A stretch of DNA of 64,000 nt, taken from contig CALCBC010000015.1 in assembly GCA_937898525.1 (NCBI GenBank), positions 88,634 through 152,633 of the forward strand, read 5' to 3'. Both the position numbers and the translations under genes were made by a program. Each line of letters opens with the position of its first letter. Position 1 is the stretch's first letter. This DNA comes from an uncultured Sphingomonadales bacterium. Its GTDB lineage: Bacteria > Pseudomonadota > Alphaproteobacteria > Sphingomonadales > Sphingomonadaceae. Below, piece after piece: positions 7,297 to 15,803 of this stretch. The notes beneath the pieces were generated by a model. It worked only from the letters and a program-made list of their open reading frames with translations, made no database searches and was not told the origin of the DNA.

Positions 7297-8775
7297 CTAC
7301 TCGACGGTCTGCACCTCGGGAATGTCCGCGTCCTGTGGCGGGATGTCAACGGTGCGGGTCGACTGGGTCGTCGGATCGGGATCGTTCGACCAGTCCCAGA
7401 TATTGTCGTCGACGCGCTCGTAGTACTCGGTCGGGTCGTAGAGCGGCCCGAACTCGTCGAGGCCGAGATCGCGCGCTTCGGCATGGCCCATCGCGGCCAG
7501 CAGCGCGAACCCGGCGATGTAGGCATTGCGCCGCGCGGTCACCAGCTGGACCTGCGCCTGCAGCAGTTCCTGCTGCGCGTCGAGGACGTTGAGGATCGTG
7601 CGGTTGCCGACCGTCTGCTCCGCGCGGACGCCCTCGAGGCTCAGCTCGGCCGCTTCGACAGCCTTCTGGGCCGAGGCGATGATCTCGTTGGCGGCCTGCC
7701 AGTTCGAAAAGGCCGAGCGCACCGTCGCGATCACGTCGCGCTCGGTGGCGACGACGTTCTCGAGCGCGCTGGCCGCGCGCGCCTGCGACTGACGGATCAG
7801 CGCGGCCGGACGGCCGCCCTGGAAGATCGGCAGGGTGACCCGCACGCCCGCGGTGGCGCCGCTCGAAGAATTCGACAGCAGACCTGTGGAGCCGGGGGGC
7901 AGCGACCCGAGAAACGTCTGATAGTCGGCGCCGCCGGTTATATCGACCCGCGGCAGCCGGCCCGCCCGGGCGACGCGGATGTCGTAGCCCGCGGCCGCGG
8001 CCCGCTCGCGCGCGCCGAGCAGGTCGGGATTGTCCTGCAGCGCGATCGCGACGGCGGTCTCGGGGTCGTCGGGCAGACCTGGCAGGGGCGGCGGCGGCTG
8101 CAGCCGGCCCGGCGCACCGCCGACGACGGCGATGTAGTTCTCCCGCGCGCGCACCAGGTTGGCCTGCGCCGTGCGCAGGTCGCCCCGCGCGAGCGCGAGC
8201 CGCGCTTCGGACTGGGCGACGTCGGTCCGCGTCAGGTCGCCGATCTCGAACCGGTCGCTGGTCGCCTCGAGATTGACCTCGAGCACCTGGACGTTGTTGG
8301 CCGCCAGTGCCACCAGCGCCTCCTGGAAGATCACTTCCATGTAGGCGGCAACGACCTGGGTGAACACGGCGCTTTCGGCGCCGCGCAGGTCAGCGCGTCC
8401 GGCGAGCACACGGGTCTCCGCCGCGCGGATCGAGTTCTTGACCCCACCGCCGGCATAGATCGGCACGCCGAGAGTCAACTGGCCGAGGCCGTTGCGAACA
8501 GGGTTGCCGCTGTCGGGGTCTTCGTAGAGCGTGCGCGAGGCGGTGGCGGTGGCGCTCAGCGACGGCAGCGCGTCGGCTCGCTCGATCGGCACGTTCTCGT
8601 CGGTCGCGCGCTGATTGGCGCGCGCGGCCTGCAGCGTGGGGTTGGTGCGGTAGGCCATCGCCAGCGCTTCGCGAAGCGTGTCGATTTCGCCGTCATCGAC
8701 GGTCTGGGCCAGGGCCGGGACGGCCGCAAGGCACACGCAAGCCGCCAGAATCGAGCCCAGGCCCCTGCGCTTCAT
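7297..8775 (-). CDS. tolC: TolC-family outer-membrane efflux protein
   Basis: A 492-residue protein with a clear signal peptide ending near PALAQTVDD. Two OEP (outer-membrane efflux protein) repeats form the trimeric channel-tunnel; the second contains GVRVTLPIFQGG. Residues such as TRTDVAQSEARLALARGDL are typical coiled-coil. TolC links inner-membrane RND, ABC or MFS pumps to the outside. I chose ATG 8775 because it starts the signal peptide. It begins one base after the pcm-like stop, so the two are co-transcribed. The C-terminal 40 residues are acidic and probably disordered. Confidence 0.9.
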   Translation of the reverse strand: MKRRGLGSILAACVCLAAVPALAQTVDDGEIDTLREALAMAYRTNPTLQAARANQRATDENVPIERADALPSLSATATASRTLYEDPDSGNPVRNGLGQLTLGVPIYAGGGVKNSIRAAETRVLAGRADLRGAESAVFTQVVAAYMEVIFQEALVALAANNVQVLEVNLEATSDRFEIGDLTRTDVAQSEARLALARGDLRTAQANLVRARENYIAVVGGAPGRLQPPPPLPGLPDDPETAVAIALQDNPDLLGARERAAAAGYDIRVARAGRLPRVDITGGADYQTFLGSLPPGSTGLLSNSSSGATAGVRVTLPIFQGGRPAALIRQSQARAASALENVVATERDVIATVRSAFSNWQAANEIIASAQKAVEAAELSLEGVRAEQTVGNRTILNVLDAQQELLQAQVQLVTARRNAYIAGFALLAAMGHAEARDLGLDEFGPLYDPTEYYERVDDNIWDWSNDPDPTTQSTRTVDIPPQDADIPEVQTVE

Positions 8776-8776
8776 C

Positions 8777-9397
8777 TCAGAAGCTCCAGCCCTTGGGTGC
8801 GGCAAATTCCGGCAGGATCGGGATGCCGAGCTCGGCGAGCGGCAGCAGGGCCACTGTGCCGGCCGCCTTCCGCCCCACGGCAAGCCGCGTGATCCCGTTG
8901 CTGACCGTCCCCGTGACCACCCGGCCGTCGTCCGCGAGGCGTTTGACCAGTGAATCGGGCAGTTGTTCGATCGCCCCGTCGATCACCAGCAGCGTGAACC
9001 CGCCGCTCCTGCGCGTCGCCGCCACCGCCTCGTCGGGCGCAACCACCTCGAGCGAGCCGACCATCGGCCGCAGCAGCTCGGCGAGGTAGCCGCTGCCGCC
9101 GTCGACGAGCAGTGCCTTGTCCTGCGAGCCGGGGCGCGCTTCCTGCAGCATCATGCCCTGCACGATCGGCGCCGCGAGGTAGCGGCCGTTGCCGAGCGCG
9201 ATGGCGCGGTCGATGTAGGCGAAGCCGCGCGCGGTTTCCGGAACGAAGCGCTCGCGCGCCACCTCGGCCATACGCCGCAGCACGGGTTCGGCGTTGACGC
9301 CGCTCGTGCGCAGCTGGCTGTCGATCATCGCCCTTCGCGCCGATTCGGACTGGGCGGCCTCATCTCCGGCCGGCGGCCGGTCCTCCACGATCGTCAC
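8777..9397 (-). CDS. Protein-L-isoaspartate O-methyltransferase-like protein, reduced
   Basis: A 206-residue protein. The N-terminal half matches the PCMT family: ARRAMIDSQLRTSGV, then V-x-R-x-M-A-x-V-x-R-E-x-F-V-P. The SAM-binding loop expected near LEIGTGSGY is reduced to LLVDGGSGYLAELL, and the C-terminal methyltransferase fold is short. Activity is therefore doubtful. The start is GTG 9397; ATG at MIDSQLRTSG is an alternative. It lies immediately upstream of tolC, an arrangement I associate with sphingomonads, suggesting a role tied to efflux or the envelope. Confidence 0.75.
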   Translation of the reverse strand: MTIVEDRPPAGDEAAQSESARRAMIDSQLRTSGVNAEPVLRRMAEVARERFVPETARGFAYIDRAIALGNGRYLAAPIVQGMMLQEARPGSQDKALLVDGGSGYLAELLRPMVGSLEVVAPDEAVAATRRSGGFTLLVIDGAIEQLPDSLVKRLADDGRVVTGTVSNGITRLAVGRKAAGTVALLPLAELGIPILPEFAAPKGWSF

Positions 9398-9556
9398 TGC
9401 ATTGATCTCATGTCATAACGCCGGGCGTGCCTTAGGACCTGGGCTCGCGCCGGGCAATGGTCCCTGTTGTCGCAAGTGGTCGCCGTGCCGCCGCTTTGCA
9501 AGGGGCGGACACACGCCTATGGGGCCGGGCAATCGACGGGCAGGAGAGCAGCTTCG

Positions 9557-11086
9557 ATGAACGACATGGTCACGATCCGCGAGGAGGACCTTATCGAGAG
9601 CGTCGCGGACGCCCTGCAGTTCATCTCCTACTACCACCCGATGGACTACATTCGCGCGCTCGGCGCGGCCTACGAGGCCGAGCAGGGCCCGGCGGCGAAG
9701 GACGCGATCGCGCAGATCCTGACCAACAGCCGGATGTGCGCCGAGGGGCATCGGCCGATCTGCCAGGACACCGGCATCGTCAACGTGTTCGTCAAATGGG
9801 GGCAGGAATGCCGGCTGGAGTCGGCGCGCTCACTGCAGGAGGTCGTCGACGAGGGGGTGCGGCGCGCCTACAACCACCCCGAGAACAAGCTGCGCGCCTC
9901 GATCCTCGCCGATCCCGCGTTCACCCGCCGCAACACCCGCGACAACACCCCGTGCGTCCTGTCGGTCGAAATGGTTCCGGGCCGGACGGTGTCGATCGAC
10001 GTCGCCGCGAAGGGGGGCGGCAGCGAGAACAAGTCGAAGTTCAAGATGATGAACCCCAGCGACAGCATCGTCGACTGGGTGCTCGAGATGGTCCCGCAGA
10101 TGGGCGCCGGCTGGTGCCCGCCGGGCATGCTCGGGATCGGCATCGGCGGCACTGCCGAGCACTGCGTCAAACTCGCCAAGATGAGCCTGATGGAGCCGAT
10201 CGACATGGCCCAGCTCAAGGCGCGCGGGCCGCAGACCGACATCGAGCGGCTCAGGATCGAGATTTTCGACAAGGTCAACGCGCTCGGCATCGGCGCGCAG
10301 GGGCTCGGCGGATTGTCGACGATCCTCGACGTCAAGATTCTCGACTGGCCGTGCCATGCGGCAGGCAAGCCCGTGGCGATGATCCCCAACTGCGCGGCGA
10401 CGCGCCATGCGCACTTCACGCTCGACGGTTCGGGCCCGAGCTATCTCGAGCCGCCGAGGCTCGACGAATGGCCCCAGGTCCACTGGCGGCCCGATACATC
10501 GGCCCGGCGCGTCGACCTCGACCGGCTGACGCCCGAGGAAGTCCGTAGCTGGAAGGCCGGCGACCGCCTGTTGCTGTCGGGCGCGATGCTGACCGGGCGC
10601 GACGCGGCGCACAAGCGCATCCAGGACATGCTGGCGAAGGGCGAGGAGCTGCCGGTCAGCTTCAGGGGGCGGGCGATCTACTATGTCGGGCCGGTCGATC
10701 CGGTCGTCGGCGAGGTCGTCGGCCCGGCGGGCCCGACCACCGCGACGCGGATGGACAAGTTCACCGACATGATGCTCGAGCTCGGTCTCCTGGCGATGAT
10801 CGGCAAGGCCGAGCGCGGGCAGGGCGCGGTGCAGGAGATCGCGAAACACAAGGTTGCCTACCTGATGGCGGTCGGCGGCGCGGCCTACCTCGTCGCGCGG
10901 GCGATCAAGGCGGCCAAGGTGGTCGCGTTCGAGGACCTCGGGATGGAGGCGATCTACGAGTTCACCGTGCACGACATGCCGGTGACCGTGGCGGTCGATT
11001 CCGAGGGCAACAACGTCCACACGCTCGCCCCGCTGCACTGGCGCGAGAAGATCGCCCGCGAAGGCCTGCTCGAACCGCTGTCCTGA
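9557..11086 (+). CDS. fumA: Fumarate hydratase, class I (4Fe-4S)
   Basis: A 509-residue class I fumarase. The N-terminal alpha domain has cluster-type cysteines in SRMCAEGHRPICQDTG, with KGGGSENKSKF in the middle. The C-terminal beta domain carries YYVGPVDPVVGEVVGPAGPTTATRMD. It interconverts fumarate and malate in the TCA cycle and is oxygen-sensitive. I chose ATG 9557 with GGAG at 9543-9546 upstream; a longer frame to 9467 has no family support. The preceding 159 bases separate it from the divergent pcm gene and hold no gene. It depends on Fe-S supply of the kind made by the suf operon in this window. Confidence 0.93.
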   Translation: MNDMVTIREEDLIESVADALQFISYYHPMDYIRALGAAYEAEQGPAAKDAIAQILTNSRMCAEGHRPICQDTGIVNVFVKWGQECRLESARSLQEVVDEGVRRAYNHPENKLRASILADPAFTRRNTRDNTPCVLSVEMVPGRTVSIDVAAKGGGSENKSKFKMMNPSDSIVDWVLEMVPQMGAGWCPPGMLGIGIGGTAEHCVKLAKMSLMEPIDMAQLKARGPQTDIERLRIEIFDKVNALGIGAQGLGGLSTILDVKILDWPCHAAGKPVAMIPNCAATRHAHFTLDGSGPSYLEPPRLDEWPQVHWRPDTSARRVDLDRLTPEEVRSWKAGDRLLLSGAMLTGRDAAHKRIQDMLAKGEELPVSFRGRAIYYVGPVDPVVGEVVGPAGPTTATRMDKFTDMMLELGLLAMIGKAERGQGAVQEIAKHKVAYLMAVGGAAYLVARAIKAAKVVAFEDLGMEAIYEFTVHDMPVTVAVDSEGNNVHTLAPLHWREKIAREGLLEPLS

Positions 11087-11209
11087 GCCTCGGTTCGCGC
11101 CGGGTGGCCGAACAAGCGCCCGAGGCCCGGAAAGCGCTTTTCGACAAAGGCGCGACTCTTCTCGACCGCCGCGCTGGCGCTACGCACGCCGGCCGCTAGA
11201 CGCCGTGGT

Positions 11210-12409
11210 ATGGAACGAAACGATTCCGAATCCGGTCGCGCGCGCGTGCCGCTGAAGACGGTACTCGCGTCGATCGCGGGCCTGTGGCTGTGCTATTTCG
11301 TGCTGACCACTCTGCGCTCCGAGATTCTCGGCTTCGGCTTCCCGTTCGAGATGATGTGGCGGCGCGCGCTCGCCTGCCTCGCCGGGATCGGGATCACGGT
11401 GATGCTGTGGTTGATCCTGCGACTGTTCGACGCACGCCCGCTGTGGATGAAGATCATCGCCGCGCTGGTGCTGTCGGTGCCTGCCGCGGTGCTTCTCGTG
11501 CAGAGCAACGCCATGGCGTTCGCCGACATCCAGGCGGCGGCGGCGCAGAACATGGCCGCCGGGCAGCAGGGCGAATGGGCCGACGATCCGCTGACGTCGG
11601 GCACGGTTCCGGAGGCCGCCGGCCCGCAAGACACCCCGGACGTGGTCGTACAGCAGGTCCCGCTCACGCCGCTGCAGGCCTTGGTCGAGGAGGCTTTCGG
11701 TCGCTATTTCATGATGCTCGCGTGGTGCGCGCTCTATTTCGCGTTGCTGACCGGCGAGAAGGCGCGCGAAGCCGAGCGGCGCGAAGGCGCCTACAAGCGC
11801 GCGGCCAAGGCGGCCGAGCTGCGTTCGCTGCGCTACCAGGTCAATCCGCACTTCCTGTTCAACACGCTCAACTCGCTCTCCGCGCTGGTGCTGACCGGCA
11901 AGACCCAGGCCGCTGAGCGGATGATCCAGACGATCTCGACCTTCTACCGCCGCAGCCTGGCCGACGATCCGACTGCCGACGTTCCGCTGCGCGAGGAGTT
12001 CGCGCTGCAGAAGCTCTATCTCGACATCGAGGCGGTGCGTTTCCCGCACCGTCTGCGGGCCGTCTACGAGCTCCCGCCCGAGCTCGAGGAAGCCAAGGTT
12101 CCGGGGATGATCCTGCAACCGCTGGTCGAGAATTCGGTCAAGCATGCGGTGGCACCGACTTCGGCGCAGGTGACGATCACCCTTTCCGCGCGCGAGGAAT
12201 ACGGCCGCCTGGTCATCACCGTCGCCGACGACGGGCCTGGGCTCGGCACGGCGGACGGCGACAAGCGGGGGCACGGCATCGGGGTCACCAACGTCCGCGA
12301 CCGGCTCGAGGCGCGCTTCGGCAACGAGGCGACGATTGTCTCGGGGCCGACGCCAGGCGGCTATTCCACCCAGCTCAGAATGCCGATATTGCTGCAGGAG
12401 TCCGTATGA
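11210..12409 (+). CDS. Sensor histidine kinase, LytS/HPK8-like
   Basis: A 399-residue membrane kinase. It has an N-terminal helix pair (about 15-80), a periplasmic Gln/Ala-rich loop and a third helix near 165-180. A short coiled coil leads into the His_kinase motif LRYQVNPHFLFNTLNSL. The HATPase region has LQPLVENSVKHAV and VADDGPGLG. The phosphorylated His is the one in NPHFLFN. It overlaps the LytTR regulator by 4 bases (ATGA), so the two form one system. A second such pair is at 50754-52741. The stimulus is unknown. Confidence 0.88.
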   Translation: MERNDSESGRARVPLKTVLASIAGLWLCYFVLTTLRSEILGFGFPFEMMWRRALACLAGIGITVMLWLILRLFDARPLWMKIIAALVLSVPAAVLLVQSNAMAFADIQAAAAQNMAAGQQGEWADDPLTSGTVPEAAGPQDTPDVVVQQVPLTPLQALVEEAFGRYFMMLAWCALYFALLTGEKAREAERREGAYKRAAKAAELRSLRYQVNPHFLFNTLNSLSALVLTGKTQAAERMIQTISTFYRRSLADDPTADVPLREEFALQKLYLDIEAVRFPHRLRAVYELPPELEEAKVPGMILQPLVENSVKHAVAPTSAQVTITLSAREEYGRLVITVADDGPGLGTADGDKRGHGIGVTNVRDRLEARFGNEATIVSGPTPGGYSTQLRMPILLQESV

Positions 12410-13155
12410 GGGCGAAGCTCGCCAGGGAGGACTGGGGCGTGCTGCGCGCGATGATCGTCGATGACGAGCCGCTCGCGATCGAGCGAATGCAAGTGCTCTG
12501 CGCGGAGATCGACGAGCTGGCGGTGATCGGCACCGCCAGCGACGGAGAGGCGGCGCTGAGGCTGGCCGAAAAGCTCAAGCCCGACCTGATGCTGCTCGAC
12601 ATGACCATGCCCGGGATCGACGGACTCACGGTCGCGCGCCAGCTCGGCAAGCGGCCGGATCCTCCGGCGGTGATCTTCGTCACCGCGCACGAGGACTTCG
12701 CGGTCGAGGCGTTCGACCTCGAGGCGGTCGATTACGTGCTCAAACCCGTCGCGGCCGACCGGCTCGAACGCGCGATCGACCGGGCCGTTGCGCGGCGCGA
12801 TCGCGTCGCGCGCGACGGGGGCGACTGGCTGACCGAGTTCTGGGTTCCGCACCGTTCGGAACTGCTGCGGATCGATGCCGCGCAAGTCGACCGGATTGAC
12901 GCCGAGCGCGACTACGTCCGCCTCCACGTGGGCGATCGCAGCTATCTCCTGCTGCAGACGATCGCCGGTCTCGAAAGCAAGCTCGACCCGGCGCAGTTCC
13001 TGCGCATCCACCGTTCGACGATCCTGCGGCGCGACCGCATCCGCGGCCTCAGGCACGAAGGCCTCGGGGTGTGGAGCGCCGAGCTCGACGACGGGGAGGC
13101 GCTGCGCATCGGTCGCACCTACCTGCGCAAGGTCAAGGCGATGGCCGGTCGATAA
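12406..13155 (+). CDS. LytTR-family response regulator
   Basis: A 249-residue regulator. The receiver domain has MIVDDEPLAIERM, phosphorylation Asp in LMLLDMTMPGIDG, and the FVTAHEDFAVEAFDLEAVDYVLKP block. A C-terminal LytTR DNA-binding domain (about 140-249) has RIDAERDYVRLHVGD and FLRIHRSTILRR. Two starts have good ribosome-binding sites: ATG 12406 (AGGAG, 5-base spacing, ATGA overlap with the kinase) and GTG 12439 (AGGGAGG, 8-base spacing, typical short N-terminus). I give the first, with moderate certainty. It is partnered by the upstream kinase. Confidence 0.88.
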   Translation: MRAKLAREDWGVLRAMIVDDEPLAIERMQVLCAEIDELAVIGTASDGEAALRLAEKLKPDLMLLDMTMPGIDGLTVARQLGKRPDPPAVIFVTAHEDFAVEAFDLEAVDYVLKPVAADRLERAIDRAVARRDRVARDGGDWLTEFWVPHRSELLRIDAAQVDRIDAERDYVRLHVGDRSYLLLQTIAGLESKLDPAQFLRIHRSTILRRDRIRGLRHEGLGVWSAELDDGEALRIGRTYLRKVKAMAGR

Positions 13156-13176
13156 CGACCGGCGGCTCGAAAACAG

Positions 13177-13208
13177 CAGGGGCGCCTCCCTTGCGGGAGA
13201 CGCCCCTG
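13177..13208. terminator. Bidirectional intrinsic terminator between converging genes
   Basis: A stem of 8 plus 5 base pairs (CAGGGGCG, one mismatch, CTCCC, loop TTGC, GGGAG, mismatch, CGCCCCTG) sits between the LytTR gene and urcA. Read on the minus strand it is followed by TGTTTTC, a short U tract, so it best serves urcA. On the plus strand no U tract follows. Confidence 0.65.
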
Positions 13209-13228
13209 GTCACAGGGCTCGTTGGCCG

Positions 13229-13537
13229 TCAGCCGCCAGCCATCTTCTTCCGGCTCACCAGCTGGGCAAACTCCTGGTTGAGTTGGCGCCGCGCCTCCAG
13301 ATAGCATTCGCGCGAATGGCGCGGGCGCATGTATGAACCGACGACCTTCTCGTCCACGCGGCAGACTTCGCGCGCGGCGCGCTCGAGGCGGCGGTCGAGC
13401 TGCTTCTGCCCGGCTTCGCTGGTCAGATCGAGATCGCTGTAGTGGACTTCCACGCTCAGGGCTTCGTCCTCTGCGGCCGCAGCGGGCGCGGTCAGGACTG
13501 TTGCGGTCAACGCCAGCGCGAGCGAATGCATTTTCAT
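13229..13537 (-). CDS. UrcA family secreted protein
   Basis: A 102-residue protein with a signal peptide (MKMHSLALALTATVLTAP, cleavage near AAAAE). A mature UrcA-type domain follows: VHYSDLDLTSEAGQKQLDRR, then AAREVCRVDE and RECYLEA. Two cysteines probably form a disulfide. The function is unknown; the family is abundant in sphingomonads and often periplasmic. Start ATG 13537 has a strong GAGGAGGAAT upstream. The gene converges on the LytTR regulator and shares its terminator. Confidence 0.85.
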   Translation of the reverse strand: MKMHSLALALTATVLTAPAAAAEDEALSVEVHYSDLDLTSEAGQKQLDRRLERAAREVCRVDEKVVGSYMRPRHSRECYLEARRQLNQEFAQLVSRKKMAGG

Positions 13538-13768
13538 TGTGATTCCTCCTCGATCCCACGGCGGGGGTAACCTTGGGTTGCGCCGCAGCTTCGGGACTGC
13601 TGAAGACCGCGGCGCTGATCCGGAAATAGCCCGCGAGCATCGGCCGCGCGCGCGTCGCTCGACGGGGACTTTGAGGAGTCGACGGGCGCTTGCGCTGGCG
13701 ATGAACACGCTTGCGGAGTCCACAAACCGTCATCCGCAACCGACGAACGTTTCGCAGAGGAGGGCGCA

Positions 13769-14035
13769 GTGGCAATTTTGTTCGTCTTCCTGCTCGGCAT
13801 GGGCAACTTTGCGCTGCACCGCGCTGTTCTCGAAAGCCGCCACCCGGCGCTGCTGGAGCTCGGCTGGCTGATCGACCGCTTCGGTGGACGCGCAAGTCTG
13901 GCGCTCGAATTCGCGCTCCTGCTGCTGGCGCTGGGGCTCGTCACCTCGGTCGATCCCAACTGGGGCTGGGCCTACCTCGGCTATACCGCGCTCAACGCGA
14001 TCGGGGCCTGGCTGATGCTGTCGCGCCGGTTGTGA
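13769..14035 (+). CDS. Small integral membrane protein, function unknown
   Basis: An 88-residue protein with predicted helices at about 1-20, 40-60 and 64-85. GTG 13769 is supported by AGAGGAGGG just upstream. The stop overlaps the GTGA at 14032 in front of the diacylglycerol-kinase-like gene, so the two may be coupled. I do not recognise a family. The 231 bases between it and urcA hold no gene and should contain its promoter. Confidence 0.6.
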   Translation: MAILFVFLLGMGNFALHRAVLESRHPALLELGWLIDRFGGRASLALEFALLLLALGLVTSVDPNWGWAYLGYTALNAIGAWLMLSRRL

Positions 14036-14070
14036 CGGGAACCGGCCGCTGGGCCGAGCGCTTTCGCCGC

Positions 14071-14928
14071 ATGGCCGCCGAGCGAGCGATATGGCTGGTC
14101 GCCAACGCGGCGAGCGGCAGCAACGATGAGGACGCGCTGGCCGCGCTCGAAGCGTGCTGCGGCGACAACGGCCTCAGGGTCGCATCGCGAACGGTGTTTC
14201 CCGACGAGCCTCTGCCTGCGGCTGCCGAGCTGGCCGCGTCCGGGATCGCCGTGGTGGCGGTCTTCACCGGCGACGGCACGATCAACAGCCTGCTCGGCGA
14301 GCTGGCCGGCTGGGATGGCGAGGTGCTCGTGCTGCCCGGCGGGACGATGAACCTGCTGTACCATCGGCTTCACGGCGATCGACCGATGGAGGAAGTGATC
14401 GCGGCGTTCGCCCGCGGCGAGGCGGAGCGGCGCCGTCCGTCGGTCGTCCGCGCGGCCGCCGGCACCGGCTATGCCGGAATCCTCGCCGGGCCCGGGACGA
14501 GCTGGGGCCGGGTGCGCGAGGCGATGCGCGAGGCCGCGGTCGTCGAGCTGGCCGAAAGCGCGATCGAGGCGATCGATGAGACGCTGACCGGCGAGATGAT
14601 CCGCTGCGCGGCACCGCCGCTCGGGCGCCATGAGGGGTACCCGCTGCTGTGCCTCGAGCCGGGTCCGCAGGCGATCGAGGTCGTCGCCTACCATGCCGAG
14701 ACCGCCGCCGAGTATCTCGAACAGGGCTGGGCGCTGGTCCGCCGCAACTTCCGCGAGGGGCCCCACGAAGTGCTCGGCAACGCTCCGAAGCTGCGGCTGG
14801 CGAGCACGCGCGGCAATCCGTTCGGCCTGCTGATCGACGGCGAACAGGCAGAGGCTGCGCCCGAGACGGAGTTCGTGCTGGCGACAGCCGAGGTCGATCT
14901 GGTAGCGACCTGCCGCGATGGCGCGTGA
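14071..14928 (+). CDS. Diacylglycerol/lipid kinase catalytic-domain protein
   Basis: A 285-residue protein. The nucleotide-binding region reads IWLVANAASGSN, then VVAVFTGDGTINSLLGEL and VLVLPGGTMNLLYHRL, matching the DAGK/YegS/sphingosine-kinase fold (GDG and PGGTxN motifs). The C-terminal domain ends PFGLLIDGEQ. The substrate is probably a lipid but not determined. ATG 14071 is preferred; GTG 14032 is the alternative and would overlap the upstream stop. Its 3' end overlaps the metallophosphoesterase gene by 11 bases, implying an operon. Confidence 0.8.
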   Translation: MAAERAIWLVANAASGSNDEDALAALEACCGDNGLRVASRTVFPDEPLPAAAELAASGIAVVAVFTGDGTINSLLGELAGWDGEVLVLPGGTMNLLYHRLHGDRPMEEVIAAFARGEAERRRPSVVRAAAGTGYAGILAGPGTSWGRVREAMREAAVVELAESAIEAIDETLTGEMIRCAAPPLGRHEGYPLLCLEPGPQAIEVVAYHAETAAEYLEQGWALVRRNFREGPHEVLGNAPKLRLASTRGNPFGLLIDGEQAEAAPETEFVLATAEVDLVATCRDGA

Positions 14929-15775
14929 AACCCTGCTCTTCCACCTCAGCGACATCCATTTCGGGCTCGAGGACAACCAGGCGCTCGACTGGGTGCAGGC
15001 CGAGATCGCCGCGAGGCAGCCCGCCGCGGTGGCCATCACCGGCGACCTGACGATGCGCGCGCGCCACCGCGAGTTCGACGCCGCGTGCCGGTGGATCCGC
15101 TCGCTCGAGGTTCCGGTCACCGTCGAGATCGGCAACCACGACATGCCGTACTTCAACCTGATCGAGCGCTTCGTGGCACCATACCGCCGCTTTCGGGCGA
15201 TCCAGGGCCTGGTCGAGCGCGAGATCGACCTGCCGGAACTGGCGATCGTTCCGCTGAAGACCGCGGTGCGCGCGCAGCCGCGCTTCAACTGGTCGAAGGG
15301 ATGGGTTTCGCGTTCGGCCCTGCGCCAGTGCCTCGCCGCGCTTGACGCGCTGCCGAAGGGGACGCGCGCGCTGGTCGCCGTGCACCACCCGCTGCGCGAG
15401 GTCGGCACCAGGGGGACGGCGCTGACGGTCAACGGCAAGCGCGCGCTGACCGAGCTCGCCCGGCGTTCCGTGCTCGGCGTGCTCAGCGGCCACGTCCACG
15501 ACCCGTTCGACATCCTCGAAGACACTCGCGAGGGCCCGGTGCGGATGATCGGCGCCGGAACGCTGTCGCAGCGCATCCGCTCGACTCCGCCGAGCTTCAA
15601 CGAGATTCTCTGGGACGGCGAGCGCCTCGAGGTGCGCGTGCGCAGCCTCGACGAGGTGCCGACTCCGGCGATGCAGATCGACGACGTGCCCGAGAACGCC
15701 CTGCCACCGCGTGAGCCCGGCGAGCCGGTCGCCCCGGTCAACCAGGTCCCGCGCACCGACCCGCCGGTGCACTAA
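14918..15775 (+). CDS. Metallophosphoesterase (calcineurin-like)
   Basis: A 285-residue protein with the complete metal-binding set: LSDIHFG near residue 10, ITGDLTM, EIGNHDMPYF, AVHHPLRE and GVLSGHVHDPF. Such enzymes hydrolyse phosphodiesters (cyclic nucleotides, UDP-diacylglucosamine and others). The substrate is unknown. No signal peptide is seen. Coupling to a lipid-kinase-like gene by an 11-base overlap hints at phospholipid or nucleotide-lipid chemistry. Confidence 0.85.
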   Translation: MARETLLFHLSDIHFGLEDNQALDWVQAEIAARQPAAVAITGDLTMRARHREFDAACRWIRSLEVPVTVEIGNHDMPYFNLIERFVAPYRRFRAIQGLVEREIDLPELAIVPLKTAVRAQPRFNWSKGWVSRSALRQCLAALDALPKGTRALVAVHHPLREVGTRGTALTVNGKRALTELARRSVLGVLSGHVHDPFDILEDTREGPVRMIGAGTLSQRIRSTPPSFNEILWDGERLEVRVRSLDEVPTPAMQIDDVPENALPPREPGEPVAPVNQVPRTDPPVH

Positions 15776-15803
15776 CCCTTCCCAAGACGAGCTCGGGGAG
15801 GAT
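15776..15803. repeat. Partial copy of the SufS palindromic element
   Basis: These 28 bases match the right end of the element inside sufS (34155-34182) at 25 positions, including AGCTCGGGGAGGAT exactly. It fills the whole gap between the converging metallophosphoesterase and aldehyde dehydrogenase genes and can fold as a hairpin (CCTTCCC with GGGGAGG). It may act as a transcription barrier. Confidence 0.7.

Noticed and set aside
6496..8892. Long plus-strand open frame opposite ferredoxin, popZ-like and tolC
   Set aside because: It crosses three real genes and their gaps, has no motif, and shows the composition of an antisense frame.
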